A stretch of 7,942 bases of DNA from Pseudomonadota bacterium (GCA_022705125.1 JAKJFB010000122.1:1-7942); one strand, 5' to 3'. Shown: positions 1-6,530, counted from the first letter of the stretch. A program made the numbers and translations. Notes: generated from the sequence alone by a model not told the origin.

Positions 1-306
1 GTCAGCGCGCTGGAGCTCGGCAACGACCTGCACCCCATGGAACGACCGGGCACGGACGAGGAGGCACCGGACATGGCAGCCGTGTGTCCGCCCGAACCCG
101 ACGTGGCGCCGCTGATCGACAAGGACGCCATCTACCGCGAGGCAATCCGCAAACAGGGCGAACTGCAGCACCTGGTGGCACCGGAATCACCGGCTGCGAC
201 ACCCGCGGATGTCTCGGTCGAGGCGATGCGCGCCGGCACCGTGACGCGGGGCGCGCCGGCCGCTGCCACGCCGGAGCAACCGGCCAAGGCCAGCGACGGC
301 TGGTAA
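1..306 (+). CDS. C-terminal part of an unrecognised protein (5' end outside the window)
   Basis: The frame is open from the first base to the TAA at 304-306, giving 101 residues. The twelve codons before the first ATG (position 37) all end in G or C, as in the rest of the window, so coding very probably continues from the left and this is a 3' fragment. The visible part is hydrophilic: acidic and proline-rich at first, then a short charged helix-like segment (IDKDAIYREAIRKQGELQ), then a low-complexity Ala/Pro/Thr tail ending in DGW. No transmembrane segment or catalytic motif is visible and I do not recognise the family. Such a tail would suit the cytoplasmic end of a larger protein, but that is a guess. 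An alternative is a 77-residue protein starting at ATG 73, which has GAGGAGG at 58-64 with 8-base spacing; that purine run also simply encodes Glu-Glu. Confidence 0.6.
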   Translation, partial: VSALELGNDLHPMERPGTDEEAPDMAAVCPPEPDVAPLIDKDAIYREAIRKQGELQHLVAPESPAATPADVSVEAMRAGTVTRGAPAAATPEQPAKASDGW

Positions 307-323
307 TCGCAGCGCCGCGCAGA

Positions 324-349
324 GCGCCTTCCCGGACCCGGGCAGGCGC
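324..349. terminator. GC-rich hairpin between convergent genes, possible bidirectional terminator
   Basis: The 53-base gap between the stop codons of the two convergent genes contains an inverted repeat. GCGCCT (324-329) pairs with AGGCGC (344-349); inside it, after one mismatch, CCCG (331-334) pairs with CGGG (339-342) around a GACC loop. Its position between two convergent stops is where a shared terminator would be expected. There is no T-run on either side, so it is not a canonical intrinsic terminator. It could instead be a transcript-end stabiliser, or chance in GC-rich sequence. Confidence 0.35.
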
Positions 350-359
350 ACCCGCCGGC

Positions 360-1349
360 TCAATCGATCCGCAGCACGATCTTGCCGATGTGCGCGCTGG
401 ACTCCATCAGCGCATGCGCGGCGCCCGCCTCGTCGAGCCCGAACACACGCGCGACGCGCGGACGCACCCGCCCGCTCTCCACCAGTGGCCACACGTTCTG
501 CTCCACGGCTCGCGCGAGCGCTGCCTTGAAGTCCAGCGACCGCGCGCGCAGCGTGGAGCCGGTGAGCACCAGGCGCTTGAGCATCAGCGGCATCAGGTCG
601 AGTTCCGCCTTCGAGCCCTGCAGGAAGGCGATCTGCACGATGCGCCCCTGCTCGGCGGCGGCGCGGATGTTGCGCTGCGTGTAATCGCCGCCGACCATGT
701 CGAGAATCACGTCGGCGCCGCGCCCGGCGCTGAATTCCTTCACCGCCGTGACGAAATCCGTTTCGCGGTAGTTCACCGCGAGGTCCGCACCGAGTTCGCG
801 ACAGGCCGCGCACTTGTCCTCGCTGCCGGCGGTCGCGATCACGCGCGCGCCGCGTGCCTTCGCGAGTTGAATCGCCAGCGTACCGATGCCACTGGTGCCG
901 CCGTGCACCAGCAGCAGTTCGCCGCGCGCGAGCGCCCCGCGCTCGAACACGTTGCTCCACACGGTGAACGCGGTCTCGGGCAGTGCGGCGGCCTCGCACA
1001 CCGACAGCCCGCGCGGCAACGGCAGGCATTGCGCCTCCGGCGCCGTCGCGTATTCGGCGTAGCCGCCACCGGCGATCAGCGCGCACACCGCGTCGCCCAC
1101 GCGCCAGCGCGCGCAGCCCGGCCCCGTGGCCACGACCTGCCCGGCGATCTCCAGCCCCGGCACCGGAGATGCGCCCGGCGGCGGCGGATAGACGCCCTGG
1201 CGCTGCGCCACGTCCGGGCGGTTCACGCCCGCGTACGCTACCCTGACCAGCACCTCGCCGGCCTGCGGCACCGGGAGCGGACCGCGGGTCTCGCGCAGCA
1301 CCCGCGGCCCGCCGAAGGCGCTGATCTCCACCAAACGCATGGCATCCAT
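360..1349 (-). CDS. NAD(P)H:quinone oxidoreductase, PIG3 type (zinc-independent medium-chain dehydrogenase/reductase)
   Basis: A 329-residue protein, full length for the PIG3/quinone oxidoreductase branch of the medium-chain dehydrogenases, which transfer hydride from NAD(P)H to quinones or similar enone substrates in the cytoplasm. The N-terminal GroES-like domain (about 1-125) carries the family signatures AGVNRPD (40-46), YPPPPGASP (54-62) and AGGGYAEY (93-100). The Rossmann domain has the nucleotide-binding motif HGGTSGIG (150-157) followed by IQLAKARGARVIAT. The cysteine/histidine ligands of zinc-dependent alcohol dehydrogenases are absent, as expected for this branch. I chose the start at 1349 because GGGGAA lies 9 bases upstream (plus-strand 1359-1364); the second Met, at 1340, lies 18 bases from it. 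The gene begins 5 bases after the stop of the short-chain dehydrogenase gene and is surely cotranscribed with it. The physiological substrate cannot be deduced. Family certain, substrate unknown. Confidence 0.93.
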   Translation of the reverse strand: MDAMRLVEISAFGGPRVLRETRGPLPVPQAGEVLVRVAYAGVNRPDVAQRQGVYPPPPGASPVPGLEIAGQVVATGPGCARWRVGDAVCALIAGGGYAEYATAPEAQCLPLPRGLSVCEAAALPETAFTVWSNVFERGALARGELLLVHGGTSGIGTLAIQLAKARGARVIATAGSEDKCAACRELGADLAVNYRETDFVTAVKEFSAGRGADVILDMVGGDYTQRNIRAAAEQGRIVQIAFLQGSKAELDLMPLMLKRLVLTGSTLRARSLDFKAALARAVEQNVWPLVESGRVRPRVARVFGLDEAGAAHALMESSAHIGKIVLRID

Positions 1350-1354
1350 TCGTG

Positions 1355-2176
1355 TCAGTTCCCCGAGCGTCGTGCACGATAGGCTGCCTTCGCCCGCCGT
1401 CCGCGGCGCTCCATCGCCGGGCGCAGCACACGCGCCAGCGGCGGCAGCAGGTAGGCCACGTTGGCCAGCCAGCCGGAGATCATCGGCAGCGCGCGCTCGG
1501 CGCGCCCGTCGCGCGCGCAGCGCACGATCAGATCCGCCACCTCCTCGGCCGTCGACATGGGCTGCGAGAACACCATGTCGGGCACGCCGTCGATGTCGTC
1601 GAGGATGAATCCCGTGCTGATCGGACCCGGTGACACCACGGACGCACTGATCCCGCTGCCCTCCAGCTCCTGGGCAATCGCCAGCGTGAAGGCGCGCAGC
1701 CCGAACTTGGTGGCGCTGTAGATCGACTCGTGCGCCAGCGGAACCCGCCCGGCCAGCGAGGCGACGTTCACGATCGCGCCCTGCCCGGCCCGGCGCATGA
1801 ACGGCAACACCGTGCGCGAGAGCGCGAGCGGCGCGCGCAGGTTGGTGTCGAGGACGTGCAGGAGCTCCTCCTGCGACAGCTCCTCCAGCAAGCCGCGGTG
1901 ATTGCAGCCGGCATTGTTCACCAGCACGTGCAGCGCGCCAAAGCGCCGCTCGACCTCGGCGAACACCGTCCCGGCGCGCGCTATCTCGGCAGCGTCCCAC
2001 GCGATGGTGATCACGCGGTCACCGGCGCCGAGCTGCGCTGCGGCTTGCGCGAGCCGCGCGCCATCGCGGCCGGTGATCGCGACACTGGCGCCGAACTGCA
2101 GGAAGCGCTGCGCCGCGGCGAGACCCACGCCCGCGCTGCCGCCCGTGATCAGTACCGTTTTTCCCGCGATTTCCAT
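1355..2176 (-). CDS. Short-chain dehydrogenase/reductase (classical SDR) with basic C-terminal tail
   Basis: A 273-residue classical SDR, an NAD(P)(H)-dependent oxidoreductase acting on a hydroxyl or carbonyl group. The cofactor motif TGGSAGVG is at 11-18 and Arg37 follows the second strand, which in this family usually indicates NADP(H). NNAG is at 87-90. The full catalytic set is present: Asn112, Ser140, Tyr153 and Lys157 (YSATK). The post-catalytic PGPIST (183-188) is also typical. The C-terminus (about 233-273) is longer than in a minimal SDR: a hydrophobic stretch, GWLANVAYLLPPLARVL, then a strongly basic end rich in Arg and Lys, which could hold the enzyme at the inner membrane (inference). 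ATG 2176 is chosen because AAGGAGG lies upstream and the cofactor motif follows at the usual distance. It is the first gene of a two-gene operon. Substrate unknown; lipid or hydrophobic carbonyl compounds are possible given the tail. Confidence 0.93.
   Translation of the reverse strand: MEIAGKTVLITGGSAGVGLAAAQRFLQFGASVAITGRDGARLAQAAAQLGAGDRVITIAWDAAEIARAGTVFAEVERRFGALHVLVNNAGCNHRGLLEELSQEELLHVLDTNLRAPLALSRTVLPFMRRAGQGAIVNVASLAGRVPLAHESIYSATKFGLRAFTLAIAQELEGSGISASVVSPGPISTGFILDDIDGVPDMVFSQPMSTAEEVADLIVRCARDGRAERALPMISGWLANVAYLLPPLARVLRPAMERRGRRAKAAYRARRSGN
1359..1364 (-). promoter_or_regulatory. Ribosome binding site for the quinone oxidoreductase gene
   Basis: On the minus strand this reads GGGGAA, 9 bases before the ATG at 1349, inside the last codons of the upstream dehydrogenase gene. 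It favours the start at 1349 over the in-frame Met three codons later and fits coupled translation of the two genes. Confidence 0.5.
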
Positions 2177-2187
2177 TGTCGTTCCCG

Positions 2188-2194
2188 CCTCCTT
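2188..2194 (-). promoter_or_regulatory. Strong ribosome binding site for the SDR gene
   Basis: On the minus strand this reads AAGGAGG, 11 bases before the ATG at 2176. It fixes the start of the short-chain dehydrogenase. It overlaps by two bases the weak -35-like hexamer used on the other strand. Confidence 0.7.
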
Positions 2195-2219
2195 GAGCCC
2201 GGCGGCATTGTGCCATAAT
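2193..2219 (+). promoter_or_regulatory. Extended -10 promoter for the exporter operon
   Basis: TGC directly precedes CATAAT (2211-2219), an extended -10 element with five of six bases matching TATAAT. A weak -35-like TTGAGC (2193-2198) sits 15 bases upstream; that spacing is short, but extended -10 promoters depend little on a -35. A GC-rich discriminator (CGCGCC) follows. Transcription would start near 2226, leaving a leader of about 25 bases before the adaptor ATG at 2251. This is the most AT-rich patch of the intergenic region. No clear operator repeat was seen, and no equally good promoter was found for the minus-strand operon. Confidence 0.5.
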
Positions 2220-2250
2220 CGCGCCGGAGCCCACCTGTGCGCGACGGAGC

Positions 2251-3405
2251 ATGGCAGCGCATTTAGCGATGAAACGAATCCTGGTCCTCATCCTGGCAGC
2301 CGCGCTGCTGCTCGGCGCTATCTGGTATACACGGCGCGAGGAGCCCCTGCCCGTGACGCTGCACACCGTGGAGCGCGGCGTGGTCGAGCGCACGGTCGCG
2401 AACACGCGCGCGGGCACCATCAAGGCCTGCCGCCGCTCCGCGCTGTCGATGCCCGGCGGCGGGCGGGTCGAGGTGCTGCACGTGAAGGAGGGCCAGGAGG
2501 TGGCCGCCGGCGAGTTGCTGCTGGAGCTGTGGAACGAGGACCGCCGCGCGATGACGGCACAGGCCGAATCGCAGCTCGCCGCGGCCTCGCACCGGCGCGA
2601 GCAGCTCTGCGTGGAAGCCGACAACGCCGCGCGCGAAGCGCGTCGCCTCGCCACGCTGCAGCAACGCAAGCTGGTTTCCGAGGAACTCGCGCAAGCCGCG
2701 GATACGCGCGCGCGTTCCGCCGCCTTCGCCTGCCGCGCCGCCGGCGACGAACAGCAGACCGCGGCCGCCAGCCTGCAGATGAACCGCGCGCTGCTCGCCG
2801 AGACCCAGCTGCGCGCCCCCTTCGCCGGCATCGTCGCGGAGATCAACGGCGAGGTGGGCGAGTTCGTGACGCCCTCGCCGCCCGGCATTCCCATGCCGCC
2901 GGCCGTGGATCTCATCGATTATTCCTGCCTGTACGTCACGGCGCCCATCGACGAGGTCGATGCGGGGCGCCTGAAGGCCGGCCTGCCCGCGCGCATCAGC
3001 CTCGATGCCTTTCGCGGCGAGCATTTCGCGGGCCGCCTCGATCGCATCGCGCCCTACGTGATGGAGATCGAGAAACAGGCACGCACCGTCGATGTGGACG
3101 TGCTGTTCACCAACGCCGCCGACCGCGAGCGCCTGCTGGTGGGCTACAGTGCCGACATCGACCTGGTGCTCGAAGCGCACGCGGATGCCATTCGCATTCC
3201 CTCCGAGGCGCTGATGGACAACGACACTGTCTATCGCTTCGACCCGGCCAGCAGCAGGCTCGAGCGTGTCGCGGTGCAGACCGGCATCCGCAACTGGAAC
3301 TTTACCGAGATCACCGCCGGGCTCGCGCCGGGCGATCGCGTCGTGACCTCGCTCGACCAGCAGGGCCTCGCCGAGGGCGTGCTGGCGACGCCCGCCGATG
3401 ATTGA
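2251..3405 (+). CDS. Periplasmic adaptor subunit of a tripartite exporter (HlyD/MacA family)
   Basis: A 384-residue membrane fusion protein that would link the inner-membrane ABC permeases to an outer-membrane channel. An N-terminal signal anchor spans about residues 8-27. The barrel-sandwich (lipoyl-like) half motif GGGRVEVLHVKEGQEVAAGELLLEL spans 69-93 (in two pieces: GGGRVEVLHVKEG and QEVAAGELLLEL). A coiled-coil hairpin runs about 97-186 and the second lipoyl half is APFAGIVAEINGEVGEFV (189-206). A proline-rich loop (208-217) leads to a beta-barrel starting near 224 and a membrane-proximal domain with GLAPGDRVV. The tip has the RLS docking pattern Arg132, Leu136, Ser143. Four cysteines occur: 60, 120, 161 and 226. 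The start is uncertain: GGAG is only 1 base from ATG 2251 and 19 from the in-frame ATG 2269 (MKRILV), so a six-residue shorter protein is possible. The gene overlaps the ATPase gene by 8 bases. Confidence 0.92.
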   Translation: MAAHLAMKRILVLILAAALLLGAIWYTRREEPLPVTLHTVERGVVERTVANTRAGTIKACRRSALSMPGGGRVEVLHVKEGQEVAAGELLLELWNEDRRAMTAQAESQLAAASHRREQLCVEADNAAREARRLATLQQRKLVSEELAQAADTRARSAAFACRAAGDEQQTAAASLQMNRALLAETQLRAPFAGIVAEINGEVGEFVTPSPPGIPMPPAVDLIDYSCLYVTAPIDEVDAGRLKAGLPARISLDAFRGEHFAGRLDRIAPYVMEIEKQARTVDVDVLFTNAADRERLLVGYSADIDLVLEAHADAIRIPSEALMDNDTVYRFDPASSRLERVAVQTGIRNWNFTEITAGLAPGDRVVTSLDQQGLAEGVLATPADD

Positions 3406-4120
3406 GCTGCGCGCGCTCAGCCGCACCTTCACGCTGGGCGACAGCGAGGTGCGCGCGCTGCGCGACGTGAACCTGCGCATCGGGCGCGGCGAATACGTCT
3501 CGGTGATGGGCCCGTCCGGCTCCGGCAAGTCGACCCTGCTCAACATCCTCGGCCTGCTCGACCGCCCCGACGGCGGCGAATACCTGCTGAACGGTACGCC
3601 CACGGCCGCGCTTGGCGAGGAAGCCCGCGCGCGGCTGCGCCGCGAGCACGTGGGTTTCGTGTTCCAGTCCTATCACCTGGTGACGCGTCTCACGGCGCGC
3701 GAGAACATCGAGCTGCCGCTGATGCTGGCCGGCCGCGCGCCGCGCGAGCGCCAGCGCATGGTCGACGGGGTGCTCGAGCGCCTCGGCATCGGGGAGCGCG
3801 CCGGCCACCTGCCGAACCAGCTCTCCGGCGGCGAGCGCCAGCGCGTCGCCATCGGGCGCAGCATCGTGATGAAGCCCGACCTGCTGCTCGCCGACGAGCC
3901 CACCGGCAACCTCGACAGCCGCGCCGGCGCCGAGGTGACCGCGTTGCTCGAGGAACTGAACCGCGATGGCATCACGCTGCTGGTCGTGACCCACGACGCC
4001 ACGCTGGGGCGGCGTGCGGCGCGCCACCTCAGCATGCTCGACGGTGCGATCAGTGGCGACGCGCCCGCCGGGAACCCGGGGAGCGCGGCGCGCGCGCAGA
4101 GCCCCGATGCGCCCCGCTGA
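3398..4120 (+). CDS. ABC transporter ATP-binding protein, MacB/LolD type
   Basis: A 240-residue ATPase that would power export from the cytoplasmic face of the inner membrane. All nucleotide-binding elements are intact: Walker A GPSGSGKST (38-46), Q-loop Gln90 in FVFQSYHL, signature LSGGE (142-146), Walker B LLLADE (162-167), D-loop NLDS (171-174) and switch His199 in VVTHD. The sequence LNILGLLDRPDGGEYLLNG and the motif ADEPTGNLDS are typical of the MacB/LolD/FtsE branch that works with FtsX-fold permeases, agreeing with the two permease genes downstream. The ATPase is a separate protein, not fused to a permease as in MacB. The start lies 8 bases inside the adaptor gene without a Shine-Dalgarno sequence, so translation is probably coupled. 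The last 25 or so residues are an Ala/Pro/Gly-rich tail beyond the domain; its coding sequence overlaps the next gene by 14 bases. Confidence 0.96.
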   Translation: MIELRALSRTFTLGDSEVRALRDVNLRIGRGEYVSVMGPSGSGKSTLLNILGLLDRPDGGEYLLNGTPTAALGEEARARLRREHVGFVFQSYHLVTRLTARENIELPLMLAGRAPRERQRMVDGVLERLGIGERAGHLPNQLSGGERQRVAIGRSIVMKPDLLLADEPTGNLDSRAGAEVTALLEELNRDGITLLVVTHDATLGRRAARHLSMLDGAISGDAPAGNPGSAARAQSPDAPR

Positions 4121-5315
4121 CCTGCTGCGCTTCACGCTGCTCGCGTTGCGGCGCCAGCGCTTTCGCAGCCTGATGCAGCTGCTGTCGGTGGCGATCGGCG
4201 TGGCCTCGGTGGTGGTGCTGGTCGCGCTCGGCGAGGGCGCGCGCCGCTACGTCCTGGGCGAGTTCTCTTTCATCGGCAAGGACACCGTGGTGCTGTTTCC
4301 CGGGCGCAAGAGCACCACGGGCGGCATGCCGCCGGTGACCGGGGTCGCCGCGCGCGACATCACGCTGGCCGACATGCTCACGATCCAGCGCACCGTCGCG
4401 GGCATCGAGTCCATTGCACCGGTGGTGGTCGGCAACGCGCCGGTCTCGCACGGCGCCCGGGAGCGCGACAGCACCGTGATCGGAACCAGCGCCGATTTCT
4501 TCGCGGTGCGCAAGCTGCGCATCGCCCAGGGCAGCATGCTGCCCTCGCTCGCACTCGACATCGGCACGCCGGTGGCCGTGATCGGGCAGAAATTGAAGGG
4601 CGAGCTGTTCGGCAACCGCCGCGCGATCGGCCAGTGGGTGCGGCTGCGCGACTATCGCTTTCGCGTCATCGGCGTGCTCGAGGGCCGCGGCGATTCCTTC
4701 GGCATGGATCTGAGCGAGGCGATTTTCATCCCGGTGGCTTCGGCGCAGGCGGTGTTCAACACCAACGGCCTGTTCCGGGTGGTACTGAAGGCGCGCGAGG
4801 GCGTGGCGATCGAGCCGCTGAAGGAGGCGCTGCTCGCGCGCATGACGGAACTGCACGAGGGTGAGGAGGACGTGACCGTGACCAGCCCGGACGCGATGCT
4901 CAGCACCTTCGACGGTGTGCTGCGCGTGCTCACGCTCGGCGTCAGCGGCATTGCCGCGATCAGCCTGGTCGTGGCCGGCATCCTGGTGATGAACCTCACG
5001 CTGATGTCGGTCAGCCAGCGCACCCCGGAAATCGGGCTGCTGAAGGCGCTGGGCGCAACCGACGCGCAGGTGCGCGCGATATTCCTGGCCGAGGCGGGGG
5101 TGCTCGCCGCCGCCGGCGCGATCGCGGGGATGCTGGGCGGTCGCGCCGCCATCGCGCTGATCGCGGCGCTCTACCCCGCCATTCCCTTCGCCTCGCCGCT
5201 CTGGGCGCTGGTTGCGGCCAGCGCGCTGGCGCTCGCGACCGCGCTGCTGTTCGCGTGGCTGCCCGCCGGGAAGGCCGCGCGGCTCGAACCCGTGCTCGCG
5301 CTCGGGAGGCGCTGA
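4107..5315 (+). CDS. ABC transporter permease 1, MacB/FtsX family
   Basis: A 402-residue inner-membrane permease with the four-helix MacB layout. TM1 is at about 22-42 after a basic amphipathic start (LRRQRFRSLMQ). A periplasmic MacB-type core domain of about 230 residues follows, and then three helices at about 276-298, 328-352 and 364-388. The coupling segment EIGLLKALGAT, between TM2 and TM3, is the FtsX-domain hallmark that contacts the ATPase. I took ATG 4107 because it puts the basic segment and TM1 at the usual distance from the N-terminus. The frame is open further left, to an ATG at 4014, but that part lies wholly inside the ATPase gene and encodes an Arg-rich stretch with no family match. 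The start overlaps the ATPase gene by 14 bases. It is a paralogue of the next gene and probably its partner in a heterodimer. Confidence 0.92.
   Translation: MRPADLLRFTLLALRRQRFRSLMQLLSVAIGVASVVVLVALGEGARRYVLGEFSFIGKDTVVLFPGRKSTTGGMPPVTGVAARDITLADMLTIQRTVAGIESIAPVVVGNAPVSHGARERDSTVIGTSADFFAVRKLRIAQGSMLPSLALDIGTPVAVIGQKLKGELFGNRRAIGQWVRLRDYRFRVIGVLEGRGDSFGMDLSEAIFIPVASAQAVFNTNGLFRVVLKAREGVAIEPLKEALLARMTELHEGEEDVTVTSPDAMLSTFDGVLRVLTLGVSGIAAISLVVAGILVMNLTLMSVSQRTPEIGLLKALGATDAQVRAIFLAEAGVLAAAGAIAGMLGGRAAIALIAALYPAIPFASPLWALVAASALALATALLFAWLPAGKAARLEPVLALGRR
5304..5309 (+). promoter_or_regulatory. Ribosome binding site for permease 2
   Basis: GGGAGG lies 10 bases before the ATG at 5320, inside the last codons of permease 1. 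It supports that start over ATG 5212, which lies within the upstream gene in the same frame as permease 2. Confidence 0.6.
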
Positions 5316-5319
5316 GGCG

Positions 5320-6516
5320 ATGCACGCGCTCGACTGGACCCGCTGGATCCTGCGCGCGCTGGAGAGCAGCCGCATGCGCAGCCTGCTGACCGCCACCGGC
5401 ATCGCCATCGGCATCTGCGCCGTGACGCTGCTCACCTCGATCGGCGAAGGCATCCGGGTCTACCTGCTCGACAGTTTCTCGCAGTTCGGCACCCGCATCG
5501 TCACCGTGACGCCCGGGCGCACCGAGACCCTGGGCGGCGCGGGCATGCTCGCCACGGTGCGCCCGCTGTCGCTCGAGGACGCGCTCTCGCTGCAGCGCCT
5601 GGCGCACACCGAGGCCGTGGTACCCGTGATACTCGGCACGAGCAAGATCGAGGCCGGGCGCTACCAGCGCGACACCGACGTCTATGCCGTGGGGCCAGAC
5701 ATGCCGGCGGCGTGGCGCTTCGGCGTCGCCCAGGGGCGGTTCCTGCCCGACGACGGGCTGCGCAATTCGCGCTATTTCGCGGCGCTGGGCGCGAAAGTGA
5801 AGGAGGAACTCTTCCAGGGACGCAACGCGCTGGGCGAGTACGTGCGCATCGGCGGCAGCCGCTTCCAGGTCATCGGCGTCATGGAGTCCAAGGGACAGTT
5901 GCTCGGCTTCGATCTCGACGACGCGATCTACATCCCGACCGACCTCGGCCAGGCGATGTTCAACCGCGAGGGATTGATGGAGATCGACCTGGTTTTCCGC
6001 GCCTCGACCACCTCGAAGCAGTACAGCGAGCGCATCCGCGCGCACCTCGTCGAGCGCCACGGCGAGGAGGACTTCACGCTCTTCACGCAGGAAGACATGC
6101 TCGCGAGCCTGGACAAGATCCTCACGATGCTGAAGTTCGCGATCGGCGCGATCGGCAGCGTGGCGCTGGTGGTCGGCGGCGTGGGCGTGCTCACGATCAT
6201 GAGCACGGCGCTCGGCGAGCGGATCGGGGAAATCGGCCTGCTGCGCGCGCTCGGGGCCACGCGCCGCCAGGTGCTGCTGTTGTTTCTCGGCGAAGCCGTG
6301 CTGCTGGCGGCCCTGGGCGGGGCGCTGGGGCTCCTCGCGGTGCTCGCCCTGGTGCTGCTCGGGCGCGCCGCCCTGCCCGGGCTGCCGATCGCGATCGAAC
6401 CGCTCTACCTGCTGCTGTCGCTGGCGCTCAGTTGCGGCATCGGGCTGCTCGCCGGCATCGTTCCCGCGCTCAATGCGGCAAACCTTGATCCGATCGAGGC
6501 GCTGCGCAGCGAATGA
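5320..6516 (+). CDS. ABC transporter permease 2, MacB/FtsX family
   Basis: A 398-residue permease of the same fold as the gene before it. TM1 (about 22-42) follows the basic, amphipathic N-terminus. A periplasmic core domain of about 230 residues includes RFQVIGVMESKG and DLDDAIYIPT. TM2 is at about 273-295, TM3 at 326-348 and TM4 at 361-383. The coupling segment EIGLLRALGAT is near 304, and the C-terminus AANLDPIEALRSE matches the conserved end of MacB-type permeases. It aligns with permease 1 throughout (for example EIFIP/DAIYIP, HEGEED/HGEED and EIGLL-ALGAT), so the two arose by duplication and most likely form a heterodimeric transporter. It starts 4 bases after the permease 1 stop with a good ribosome binding site and is the last gene of the exporter operon; a gap of 76 bases follows. 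Substrate unknown. Confidence 0.93.
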   Translation: MHALDWTRWILRALESSRMRSLLTATGIAIGICAVTLLTSIGEGIRVYLLDSFSQFGTRIVTVTPGRTETLGGAGMLATVRPLSLEDALSLQRLAHTEAVVPVILGTSKIEAGRYQRDTDVYAVGPDMPAAWRFGVAQGRFLPDDGLRNSRYFAALGAKVKEELFQGRNALGEYVRIGGSRFQVIGVMESKGQLLGFDLDDAIYIPTDLGQAMFNREGLMEIDLVFRASTTSKQYSERIRAHLVERHGEEDFTLFTQEDMLASLDKILTMLKFAIGAIGSVALVVGGVGVLTIMSTALGERIGEIGLLRALGATRRQVLLLFLGEAVLLAALGGALGLLAVLALVLLGRAALPGLPIAIEPLYLLLSLALSCGIGLLAGIVPALNAANLDPIEALRSE

Positions 6517-6530
6517 GAGTTGCCGCACCG

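Noticed and set aside
84..1382. Long plus-strand open frame antisense to the quinone oxidoreductase
   Set aside because: His/Arg-rich low-complexity translation typical of the antisense of GC-rich coding sequence; the minus-strand protein has clear family motifs.
187..1431. Long minus-strand open frame covering most of the quinone oxidoreductase gene in another frame
   Set aside because: Arg/Gly/Ala-rich translation with no domain; a by-product of GC-rich codon use opposite or out of phase with a well-recognised gene.
360..2000. A 546-residue minus-strand frame that would make the oxidoreductase a fusion
   Set aside because: The N-terminal extension lies out of frame within the SDR gene. 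The real start at 1349 has a ribosome binding site and the family's usual N-terminus.
2263..3603. Long minus-strand frame opposite the adaptor gene
   Set aside because: Arg/His/Gly-rich with no recognisable domain; the sense strand encodes a complete HlyD-family protein.
4014..4106. Upstream ATG for permease 1
   Set aside because: The extension is wholly within the ATPase gene and gives an Arg-rich segment without family similarity; ATG 4107 gives the normal MacB-type N-terminus.
5212..5319. Upstream ATG for permease 2
   Set aside because: Lies inside permease 1 and lacks family similarity; ATG 5320 has GGGAGG at good spacing.
4050..5453. Long minus-strand frame opposite permease 1
   Set aside because: Shadow of the sense gene; its composition (His, Arg, Gln) is that of a reversed GC-rich membrane-protein gene.
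5011..6528. Long minus-strand frame opposite permease 2
   Set aside because: Same reasoning: low-complexity antisense translation, no ribosome binding site examined supports it, and the sense permease is complete.
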